A DNA stretch of 9,834 nt from UBA11891 sp003533785 (GTDB taxonomy: Bacteria; Bacteroidota; Bacteroidia; Flavobacteriales; Flavobacteriaceae): NCBI GenBank assembly GCA_949511625.1, contig CATFEX010000006.1, forward strand, positions 1 through 9,834. The letters are read 5' to 3'. The notes below the pieces were generated by a model. It was not told where the DNA came from, ran no database searches, and worked only from the letters and a program-made list of their open reading frames with translations. This document shows positions 1 through 4,858 of the stretch, in pieces; position 1 is the stretch's first letter; every line of letters starts with the position of its first letter. The position numbers and the translations under genes were made by a program.

Positions 1-20
1 AATAAAAGTATTTTTTTCAT
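1..20 (-). CDS. 5' end of a gene leaving the window, probably exported
   Basis: On the minus strand, ATG at 20-18 (or an in-frame ATG just before it, at 23-21) is followed by codons reading M-K-K-I-L-L before the window ends. The MKK start followed by hydrophobic residues matches the beginnings of the signal peptides found elsewhere in this window, so an exported protein is likely, but only six codons are visible. Upstream it has two overlapping copies of the ACCATAA leader element and a TATCTTAG box (45-52), the same arrangement as the secreted-protein genes. It is divergent from the 167-907 gene. The product cannot be named. Confidence 0.5.
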
Positions 21-22
21 CA

Positions 23-52
23 TTTATGGTTTATGGTTATTCCCCTAAGATA
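23..52 (-). promoter_or_regulatory. Candidate promoter and leader of the left-edge gene
   Basis: On the minus strand, TATCTTAG (45-52) is one mismatch from the Bacteroidota -7 consensus TAnnTTTG. It is followed by two tandem copies of AACCATAAA (30-38 and 23-31, 7-bp period) directly before the start codon. No convincing -33 TTG element was found, so the box assignment is tentative. The leader element recurs in front of five other genes in the window. Confidence 0.4.
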
Positions 53-123
53 ATACTATTTTGTTTTTTTAACTTACTTGAATTCTACGTCAAACCCTTG
101 GAGGCATCCAAATCAAAAACAAA

Positions 124-135
124 TTTTTTTTTTTT
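124..135 (+). repeat. Run of 12 T residues upstream of the secreted protein gene
   Basis: An uninterrupted T12 tract ends at the G of the shared leader that begins TTGTAAATT. It lies where the core promoter of the 167-907 gene should be, about 30 nt before the start codon. Homopolymers of this length can change by slippage; whether that matters here is inference. Confidence 0.6.
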
Positions 136-166
136 GTAAATTAGAGCAACCATAAATACAATTCGA
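134..166 (+). promoter_or_regulatory. 33-nt leader shared with the 7828 minus gene
   Basis: The 33 nt before ATG 167 contain three blocks, TTGTAAATT (134-142), AACCATAAAT (148-157) and ACAATTC (158-164). The same blocks occur in the same order in the 33 nt before the start of the 7118-7828 minus-strand gene (7861 down to 7829). No Shine-Dalgarno sequence is present; the stretch is A/T-rich, as usual for this class. It probably marks the 5' untranslated region and possibly a regulatory element. Confidence 0.5.
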
Positions 167-907
167 ATGAAAAAACTACTCTTAATTTGTCTTCTGCTTT
201 TTATTGCAAGCCCAGCTATTGGACAGACCAAACTGTATGACAGTGTGTTTATCAATGCCAAAGACCCTGTTGCCTATGATGAATTTATCAAAGAACACTA
301 TGCTAAAATTCATAAGGAACGGGTCAAGCGTGGCTATCTTCTTCAATGGGATGTGTGGAAAGTAGTAGACACCCCACAAGAAGATTTCACCCACATGGTC
401 ACCTATATTTACGATATTGAAAAATATCCCAACCAAGGAACCAAAGCCTATGAAATGGTGGGGATGTCACAACACCAGTGGCTTACTATCCAAGAAAAAG
501 TTAACAGTATTCGCGATCGCATCGGACAAGCCAAATGGAGCGATCTTGGCAATGGAATGGTTCGTAAAAAAGGAATGGATTATTTGCCCAATATCATGGT
601 TCTGAATATGATTCACGCCAAAGAAGGAAGTTGGGGAACCTATGAAAAGGAAGAACTCAAGCGTACCGCCAAAATCCCAGCCAATTCCGCACGAGTCGGT
701 TGGAGTTTTCATCGTCGCATTGGTGAGTATGGAGACGACATTCTTTTTACACACCTCACTATTGACTGGTTTGATTCCTATAAGTCCTACTTGCAAAATT
801 GGTACTTTGAAGCCCAAGATCGTCAAGAGGATGACTTTGACTGGAACGAACTTCGCCAGTTGAAAAAAATGGTCGTACTAGAGAAATTCATCAGCTCCAC
901 TGACTAG
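167..907 (+). CDS. Secreted protein of the tandem alpha/beta-barrel-like family (paralogue 1)
   Basis: A 246-aa protein with a clear signal peptide (MKK plus a hydrophobic stretch, predicted cleavage after ...PAIG, leaving an N-terminal Gln), so it should be exported to the periplasm or envelope. The mature part appears to be two similar halves, about residues 22-125 and 140-240. Each reads as strand, acidic/aromatic helix, then strands around a Trp (QWDVWKV in the first half, GWSFHRR in the second), which resembles a ferredoxin-like dimeric alpha/beta barrel. It aligns best by eye with the 7118-7828 product, for example HKERVKRG...W..WKV against AKSRIEKG...W...RKV. No catalytic motif, lipobox or T9SS C-terminal signal was seen. 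The gene stands alone, with its own leader and a strong terminator. The fold is inferred and the function unknown. Confidence 0.85.
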   Translation: MKKLLLICLLLFIASPAIGQTKLYDSVFINAKDPVAYDEFIKEHYAKIHKERVKRGYLLQWDVWKVVDTPQEDFTHMVTYIYDIEKYPNQGTKAYEMVGMSQHQWLTIQEKVNSIRDRIGQAKWSDLGNGMVRKKGMDYLPNIMVLNMIHAKEGSWGTYEKEELKRTAKIPANSARVGWSFHRRIGEYGDDILFTHLTIDWFDSYKSYLQNWYFEAQDRQEDDFDWNELRQLKKMVVLEKFISSTD

Positions 908-920
908 AAAAACAGCTTGT

Positions 921-950
921 AAAACCCTTCAAAACCGGAGGGTTTTTTTT
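921..950 (+). terminator. Bidirectional rho-independent terminator
   Basis: The stem AAAACCCT (921-928) pairs perfectly with AGGGTTTT (939-946) across a 10-nt loop and is followed by T to position 950. It ends the secreted gene (stop at 907). The minus-strand hydrolase stop at 949-951 overlaps the T tract, and the hairpin read from that side is followed by TTTT, so it can serve both convergent genes. Confidence 0.8.
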
Positions 951-1881
951 ATTCCATATAGCCGGGGTGAATTCCTTCTCCATCGATATACGTTCCCACA
1001 GACCCAACCATTACCTGATCTTTGGTCAGGTCCATGTACTCACGAAGAGAATAGGTAGCATTGATCCCAGTGCAATGGGCACCCACGAAATACGTCACTC
1101 CAAACTCTTTTAACTTGCTGGCTGTCCAGCGCAACTTTTCATCCGATAGTTTAAGCAAGTGAAATCCCCCTAGGATTTTGTAGATGGGGCGCCCAGGTAA
1201 AATGGAGCGAATATAGGTAAGTGTGTTCACCAAGCCAGCGTGGCCGCAACCGCTTATCAATACAATTCCTTTTTCGGTGTCAAAAAATAACGATTGATCC
1301 TCGGGGATGGTGTCCTCAATTCGATCTCCATTGGGGGCTATGAGTTTACCCAAGCGACTCCAATTCTTTTCATCGTACACTCTTGGAATTGGTCCCGTTG
1401 TGTATACGCCGGGGATGATTTCACTGACCTTATTATGATTGACAAAACGAACCCCCAAAGCCTCCAAACGCTTCTTATTTTGAAGCAGGTAGTGTGCTTC
1501 GCCCTGCTCATTGGGTCGGGGATAGAATATCCCTTCTCCCACATGGGCTTGCCCAAAAGAAGTGGGATAGGTCTTCTTCAATGTGAGCAACCCTCGGGTG
1601 TGATCGGCATGGTTGTGGCTTAAATACACATGGGGGATACCGTTCAAGTCTAGGTCCATCTGCTGCGCGTTTTGCCAAACCGTATTCTCTCGAGAACCCG
1701 TATCAAACAACAACCGTTGACCATCTACTTCCACTAGGGCAGAAAAACCCCACTCTCCTAAATAAAAATCAGAGAGCATCGTGGAAAGCACCGTGATTTT
1801 AAAATTATCTACTGACTGAGTTGGCTGTGCCCAAAGAAAAAAGAATGCTCCAAGAAGATAGAATATATAGAAAGTACGCAT
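949..1881 (-). CDS. Exported metallo-beta-lactamase-fold hydrolase, DHPS-like subgroup
   Basis: A 310-aa MBL-fold enzyme. The zinc-binding signature H89-N-H91-A-D93-H94 lies in SHNHADHTRG. It is preceded by LLFDTG (Asp60) and followed by GCGHAG (His214), GGFHLL (His241) and GAHC (His269). The GCGHAGLVNT stretch is typical of the subgroup related to dihydropterin ribofuranosyl-aminobenzene phosphate synthases (MJ0301/Tflp-like). The start was chosen at MRTFYIFY (1881) because it gives a signal peptide ending ...FLWAQ; the ORF stays open for another 22 codons upstream, to 1947, but that extension is polar and has no leader features. Known members of the subgroup are usually cytoplasmic, so export is a notable feature. 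The substrate is unknown. The gene stands alone and converges on the 167-907 gene. Confidence 0.85.
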   Translation of the reverse strand: MRTFYIFYLLGAFFFLWAQPTQSVDNFKITVLSTMLSDFYLGEWGFSALVEVDGQRLLFDTGSRENTVWQNAQQMDLDLNGIPHVYLSHNHADHTRGLLTLKKTYPTSFGQAHVGEGIFYPRPNEQGEAHYLLQNKKRLEALGVRFVNHNKVSEIIPGVYTTGPIPRVYDEKNWSRLGKLIAPNGDRIEDTIPEDQSLFFDTEKGIVLISGCGHAGLVNTLTYIRSILPGRPIYKILGGFHLLKLSDEKLRWTASKLKEFGVTYFVGAHCTGINATYSLREYMDLTKDQVMVGSVGTYIDGEGIHPGYME

Positions 1882-1957
1882 TAGTTGAGTTTTAAAAGGT
1901 GAAGCTATAAGCAACGAAACCTTAGAACCCTCTGGAGGTTCGTGCATTTATAATTTG

Positions 1958-1973
1958 TCAAACACTTGTTTGA
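1958..1973. promoter_or_regulatory. Palindrome TCAAACA-CT-TGTTTGA, candidate operator
   Basis: Two perfect 7-bp inverted arms flank a 2-bp centre. The site lies 77 bp upstream of the hydrolase start (minus strand) and 5 bp before a possible small plus-strand ORF. The size and symmetry fit a dimeric regulator site, but no regulator gene is nearby and the match may be fortuitous in A/T-rich DNA. Confidence 0.35.
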
Positions 1974-1978
1974 TATAA

Positions 1979-2095
1979 ATGGACAAAAACTATCACCAAG
2001 ATTTTTTTGAAATCAGCATTAAGACCAACGACATCATAGTTTTTGCCCAAGAATACCTGTCTATTCGGATTCTTTGGGTCGCGTTGTCAAAATAA
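1979..2095 (+). CDS. Possible small protein of 38 aa
   Basis: ATG at 1979 opens 38 codons ending at TAA 2093-2095. The peptide begins MDKNYHQDFF and ends with a hydrophobic stretch, IRILWVALSK. It is the most gene-like frame in this gap: it has mixed composition and is not low-complexity. However, there is no ribosome binding site, no recognised homologue and no clear promoter. An antisense frame of 48 codons (2139 down to 1993, starting MKKLLNVKW) overlaps it, and at most one of the two is likely real. It may also be the remnant of a longer gene. Confidence 0.25.
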   Translation: MDKNYHQDFFEISIKTNDIIVFAQEYLSIRILWVALSK

Positions 2096-2205
2096 ACTAA
2101 TTTTTTGCGTTCCCATTTCACGTTTAACAACTTTTTCATAAAATTAAACGTTTTTATTAATTTTTACAAATTTTCCTACAAGTGTTTAACTTTTTTATTT
2201 CCAAT

Positions 2206-2233
2206 AAAAAACTCCACCGTTCTGGAGGAGTTT
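2206..2233 (-). terminator. Terminator of the tandem NTF2-like lipoprotein gene
   Basis: AAACTCC (2209-2215) pairs with GGAGTTT (2227-2233), with two further C-G pairs beyond an A-A mismatch and a short loop. Read on the minus strand, the hairpin is followed by TTTTTTATTGG. It lies about 30 bp past the stop codon of the lipoprotein gene. Confidence 0.75.
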
Positions 2234-2263
2234 CTAATTGTCTTTTGGTACCGCTTTTTCATC

Positions 2264-3181
2264 TTAGGGTTTAGCAAATTGAACCATGCTCGATATTTTT
2301 CCCTCCAGGTTGAAATAATAAATTTCCATTAGGTCTTTATCCCAGACCTTCCCTTTTTTGGAAACTCGCTTTTCGTGACCGTACACAATCACTCCAGAGG
2401 CAGCATCAGTATTGCTTATTTTGATAGGAACAATAGAAATCAAATCCCACTGTACGGACTTTAAGGAAGAAAAAAAGTTATTTAAATCTGCCTTTTTAAA
2501 TTTCGCTTTTTTGCCTTGGTAATCATTGACTTCAAATTCATCGGCAAAGGCTTCCATCATCCCAGAAACATCCATCTTGTTGTAAGCTGCAACAAAGTCT
2601 TCAATAATTTGAGTCTCATTCCGATTGGAGAAAACAAAAGGACGCCCTCGATTGTCGTTTAACTTTCTTCCGTAAAACTTCCCGCCTGAGGCATAGCCAA
2701 AGTTGGCCGAATCAATCGCTTTCCATTGCCGAAAACGACGCACTTTTCCCTCCTCATTTAATACAAACTGTTCCATGAGATCCAATTTTTCGTAAGAACC
2801 GTTTTTGGCAATGCGTTCTTCTTTCGACCACGCCAAGACTTGTTTGAAGTCGCCGTCTTTTTGATGAAGAGGAATAACTTTATAGGGAGTCATCGTGATG
2901 CTTTCCATAGATTCCAGCCATTCACTCAAATCCTTTCTTGATTTTTCATCTACAAAGTCATCGGCATAATAAGAAAATAGCGTTTCCGTATCTTTTTCTG
3001 AATACGCTTTGGCCAAAGCTTGAAGCATCTCCGTTTCGGTGGGTGTGCCGAAAGTGTAGGCTTTGCCATTGGCCTCTCCTTCTCCCAGCCAAACACCTCC
3101 ACTACTGGTGCAACTGCTCAAAACAGTTAGGCATAGAACGGCCATTGCAGCCACTCTATATACTCGTGTTCTTTTTTTCAT
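2264..3181 (-). CDS. Lipoprotein with two tandem NTF2-like (SnoaL/DUF4440-type) domains
   Basis: A 305-aa predicted lipoprotein. The signal peptide ends in the lipobox L21-S-S-C24, followed by TSSGG. The acidic residues of the flavobacterial surface-export signal are absent after the Cys, so a periplasm-facing position is more likely. Two repeats follow, each with a helix of the type LAKAYSEKDTETLFSYYADDF (first) and VAAYNKMDVSGMMEAFADEF (second), then strands ending in a conserved pattern (VRRFRQW, ISSMVQF). This is the pattern of NTF2-like folds. The ORF is open to 3226, but start 3181 was chosen because MKK begins the signal peptide and follows the AACCATAAA leader. The function is unknown: NTF2-like proteins can be enzymes or binding proteins, and no active site is evident. 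Confidence 0.85.
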   Translation of the reverse strand: MKKRTRVYRVAAMAVLCLTVLSSCTSSGGVWLGEGEANGKAYTFGTPTETEMLQALAKAYSEKDTETLFSYYADDFVDEKSRKDLSEWLESMESITMTPYKVIPLHQKDGDFKQVLAWSKEERIAKNGSYEKLDLMEQFVLNEEGKVRRFRQWKAIDSANFGYASGGKFYGRKLNDNRGRPFVFSNRNETQIIEDFVAAYNKMDVSGMMEAFADEFEVNDYQGKKAKFKKADLNNFFSSLKSVQWDLISIVPIKISNTDAASGVIVYGHEKRVSKKGKVWDKDLMEIYYFNLEGKISSMVQFAKP

Positions 3182-3184
3182 CGG

Positions 3185-3216
3185 TTTATGGTTTTTATTG
3201 ATTATACTCAAAGATA
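3185..3216 (-). promoter_or_regulatory. Promoter -7 box and AACCATAAA leader of the lipoprotein gene
   Basis: On the minus strand, TATCTTTG (3209-3216) matches TAnnTTTG exactly, and AACCATAAA (3193 down to 3185) follows close to the start codon. No TTG was found at the usual -33 spacing. The arrangement matches the leader of the 6241 gene. Confidence 0.55.
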
Positions 3217-3319
3217 AAATTATCACAAAAAAATCCCATTGGTAAACAAACCATTTTACCTAAACTGATGCGGCTGGCTTCTTCTTTTTTTTGCTCTTCT
3301 TGATTTGTATCTTTCGTTG

Positions 3320-3520
3320 ATGAAAAATCCGTTTACAGCCCATCCGCATCAGGTGGGGGAGAGCTATATCAAACACTTTGGGTTTGCCGCCAAGACGGGA
3401 TTAAAATTAATTCTGTGGGGAGGGGTGGCATTGATTCACGGCGTATTTCCTTTTCTTTTCACCGCCTATGTGTCTATCCGGATCAAAGAACTCTACCGCC
3501 AAATTACAGAACGCAACTAA
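3320..3520 (+). CDS. Small membrane protein, DUF6356-like
   Basis: A 66-aa protein starting MKNPFTAHPHQVGESYIKHFGFA. It has one hydrophobic segment (about residues 25-49, LKLILWGG...FPFLFTAYV) and a charged C-terminus (IRIKELYRQITERN). The HP..VGESY..H.GFA start and the IHG.FPFLF motif are as I remember for DUF6356, a family of short proteins of unknown function. ATG 3320 was preferred to the in-frame ATG at 3305 because the family motif begins there. TATCTTTC (3308-3315) lies only 4 nt before this start; if it is the promoter, the mRNA would be leaderless or nearly so. The stop codon is 15 bp before the HNH gene, so the two are probably co-transcribed. Confidence 0.8.
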   Translation: MKNPFTAHPHQVGESYIKHFGFAAKTGLKLILWGGVALIHGVFPFLFTAYVSIRIKELYRQITERN

Positions 3521-3535
3521 ACCTGTTTTGGTTCC

Positions 3536-3925
3536 ATGGAAAGTGTGCTATCCTCATTCTCGATTCCCTATTCCTTGGGTGCGCTCCTCGTGGCCCTTCT
3601 GGGGATGTTTCTCCTCTTTGGTCCCTATGCTAGGTGGAAACAACAACAACTCCAAAAAAAGGACTCCGCCTATGCCCAAAGCAAAGGGTGGTCCTACGAA
3701 CGATTGCAAGAAGAACGAAATAAAAAACGTTCTCGAACTATTTCTTCTCGACTACGAAAAATGATTTTGGAACGCGACAACCATCAATGCCAACAATGTG
3801 GAAGCCGTACTGATTTGACAATCGATCACATATTTCCATTTTCCAGAGGCGGAGGCAAAGAACCCAATAACCTTCAGCTGTTGTGCCATCGATGCAATGC
3901 GAAAAAATCAGATGCTATTCTTTAA
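3536..3925 (+). CDS. Membrane-anchored HNH endonuclease domain protein
   Basis: A 129-aa protein with three parts. Residues 9-30 form a hydrophobic, probably transmembrane, segment (LGALLVALLGMFLLFGP). Residues 33-70 are a basic linker. Residues 70-127 are a complete HNH nuclease domain: zinc-type pairs C85-x2-C88 and C117-x2-C120, the catalytic-type D97-H98 in TIDHIFP, and N111/N112 and K123/K124 near the end. The motif is intact, so metal-dependent DNA cleavage is expected from the family, with the domain probably on the cytoplasmic side given the positive charges after the membrane segment. The upstream DUF6356-like gene is 15 bp away. The last 4 bp overlap the convergent DUF6503-like gene. 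The biological target is unknown; no restriction, phage or toxin partner is adjacent. Confidence 0.85.
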   Translation: MESVLSSFSIPYSLGALLVALLGMFLLFGPYARWKQQQLQKKDSAYAQSKGWSYERLQEERNKKRSRTISSRLRKMILERDNHQCQQCGSRTDLTIDHIFPFSRGGGKEPNNLQLLCHRCNAKKSDAIL

Positions 3926-4635
3926 TTAGTGTCAACCAAGGTGTCCGTTCCCAAATACACCCCCTCTTTGTTGGTATACCAAGCTCGTGTTTTGGGGATC
4001 TTCATCCCTTGTAGTTCCTGCTCCTCTGCAAGTAGAATGTATTCACCATCGTTTTGGCTTTCGTCATGATAGAATTGGTAGTGTCGCAATTGATAGGTAG
4101 TGGTATCGAAATAGAAATACCATCGATCGTTCCCCACCTTGGGATCATAGTCAACCCGGAGGCGATAATACAAACCGCCCATCCATTCCACCTCAGCTAC
4201 TTCGGGATGCAATTGAGTTCCTGGATCTTTAAGCTTCATGGGTAAGCCATAGAGATAGAGGTAATAATTCCGGAGCCAAGTTGTACGGTCGCAGTTTAGC
4301 CCAAATTTTTCGGCAAGGGCCGGAGAAGAAGGTGTTTCTCCATTGATGGAATACTGGCACTGACCGTTGTCCCATTTCGAAACAATCGTATTTCCATCCT
4401 GTCGAACTGTACTTTGGTAATTATTCTTGGGTAAGTCCAATTGAATTACTGAAGTTCGCAAGCTCGCATTGGGACTCTGGGATTCGACGGTCAAATTACC
4501 TACAAAAGTGTGCCAGCGCCCTTGTGGATCGTGGTAGGCAATACTCTTTTCAAGAATCGCTTCTGCTTCCATCGGTTGTGAGAAAATAGGAAAAGTGACA
4601 AAGAAGATCAGTACTAAGAAGGTTATTTGTTTCAT
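3922..4635 (-). CDS. Exported DUF6503-like protein, LolA/LolB-type fold likely
   Basis: A 237-aa protein with a signal peptide (MKQITFLVLIFFVTFPIFSQ). The mature start AEAILEKSIAYHDPQGRW resembles the Bacteroidota family DUF6503, whose members begin with a helix and a YHDP..W motif followed by a long series of beta strands. The rest (VEWMGGLYYRLRVDYDP, WYFYFDTTTYQLRHYQFYHDE) alternates strands and turns, as in the outer-membrane lipoprotein-sorting superfamily, so lipid or lipoprotein binding is possible but not shown. Only two Cys occur in the mature region (QCQ, NCDR). The stop overlaps the HNH gene tail to tail, with no room for a separate terminator. TATATTTA (4684 down to 4677) upstream is a possible -7 box. 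Confidence 0.8.
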   Translation of the reverse strand: MKQITFLVLIFFVTFPIFSQPMEAEAILEKSIAYHDPQGRWHTFVGNLTVESQSPNASLRTSVIQLDLPKNNYQSTVRQDGNTIVSKWDNGQCQYSINGETPSSPALAEKFGLNCDRTTWLRNYYLYLYGLPMKLKDPGTQLHPEVAEVEWMGGLYYRLRVDYDPKVGNDRWYFYFDTTTYQLRHYQFYHDESQNDGEYILLAEEQELQGMKIPKTRAWYTNKEGVYLGTDTLVDTN

Positions 4636-4676
4636 TCTTTTGGGTTTTCAATCACTCAAGAGGACTGAGAGATCAC

Positions 4677-4684
4677 TAAATATA
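4677..4684 (-). promoter_or_regulatory. Possible -7 box of the DUF6503-like gene
   Basis: TATATTTA on the minus strand is one mismatch from TAnnTTTG and lies about 41 nt upstream of the start codon. No -33 TTG at the usual spacing was found. The same sequence appears upstream of the plug-domain gene and the GroES-like gene. Confidence 0.3.
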
Positions 4685-4724
4685 GGATTCTTTTTTGGGA
4701 TTAGGTCAGCGTGCCGGGAAGTAG

Positions 4725-4732
4725 TACTTTTG
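4725..4732 (+). promoter_or_regulatory. Possible -7 box of the RNA helicase gene
   Basis: TACTTTTG matches TAnnTTTG exactly. If used, transcription would start near 4738 and give a leader of about 120 nt, long for this window. It lies inside the small inverted repeat CTTTT-GCC-AAAAG (4727-4739). No -33 TTG at the canonical spacing was found. Confidence 0.35.
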
Positions 4733-4738
4733 CCAAAA

Positions 4739-4844
4739 GCTGAATTAAACAGCGCCACTATTAAATCAAAAGCAACATTCCACTTACAGCTCCGGTTTTG
4801 GGCAACCCCTTTTCTTGGGGCGCCGCATCACTGCTATTGTGATG
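4739..4844 (+). promoter_or_regulatory. Leader of the RNA helicase with tandem stem-loops
   Basis: Three stem-loops can be read before the helicase start. The first is GCTG (4739-4742) with CAGC (4750-4753). The second is GGC-AA-CCCC (4801-4809) with GGGG-C-GCC (4817-4824). The third is CATCAC (4826-4831) with GTGATG (4839-4844). The last ends 14 nt before ATG 4859, so it could limit ribosome access. Leader control is known for some cold-induced RNA helicases; its occurrence here is inference, and no member of a known RNA family was recognised. Confidence 0.4.
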
Positions 4845-4858
4845 GGTAATACTACTCT

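Larger units (their letters stand above)
1882..2205. other. Mostly non-coding A/T-rich interval
   Basis: This is most of the 382-bp gap between two minus-strand genes. It contains the hydrolase leader with a weak 5-bp hairpin (GAACC 1925-1929 with GGTTC 1937-1941), a palindrome at 1958-1973, a doubtful small ORF at 1979-2095, and an A/T-rich part. In the latter, CGTTTAA (2121-2127) is repeated in inverted form as TTAAACG (2144-2150), followed by TTTTTATT. No recognised RNA gene or mobile element was found. Confidence 0.5.

Noticed and set aside
98..111. Operator at TTGGA-GGCA-TCCAA upstream of the first gene
   Set aside because: The 5-bp arms are too short to be distinguished from chance in this window and no second copy was found.
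467..826. 119-codon minus-strand ORF inside the first secreted gene
   Set aside because: It lies wholly within a well-supported gene with a signal peptide; its sequence has no domain or family features and it has no promoter.
1925..1941. Terminator or riboswitch in the hydrolase leader (GAACC with GGTTC)
   Set aside because: Only a 5-bp stem, with no U tract and no known aptamer features.
2105..2332. Plus-strand ORF of 75 codons in the gap after the hydrolase
   Set aside because: It is Phe/Lys/Asn-rich translation of A/T-rich DNA, runs through the lipoprotein terminator and into its 3' end, and has no start context.
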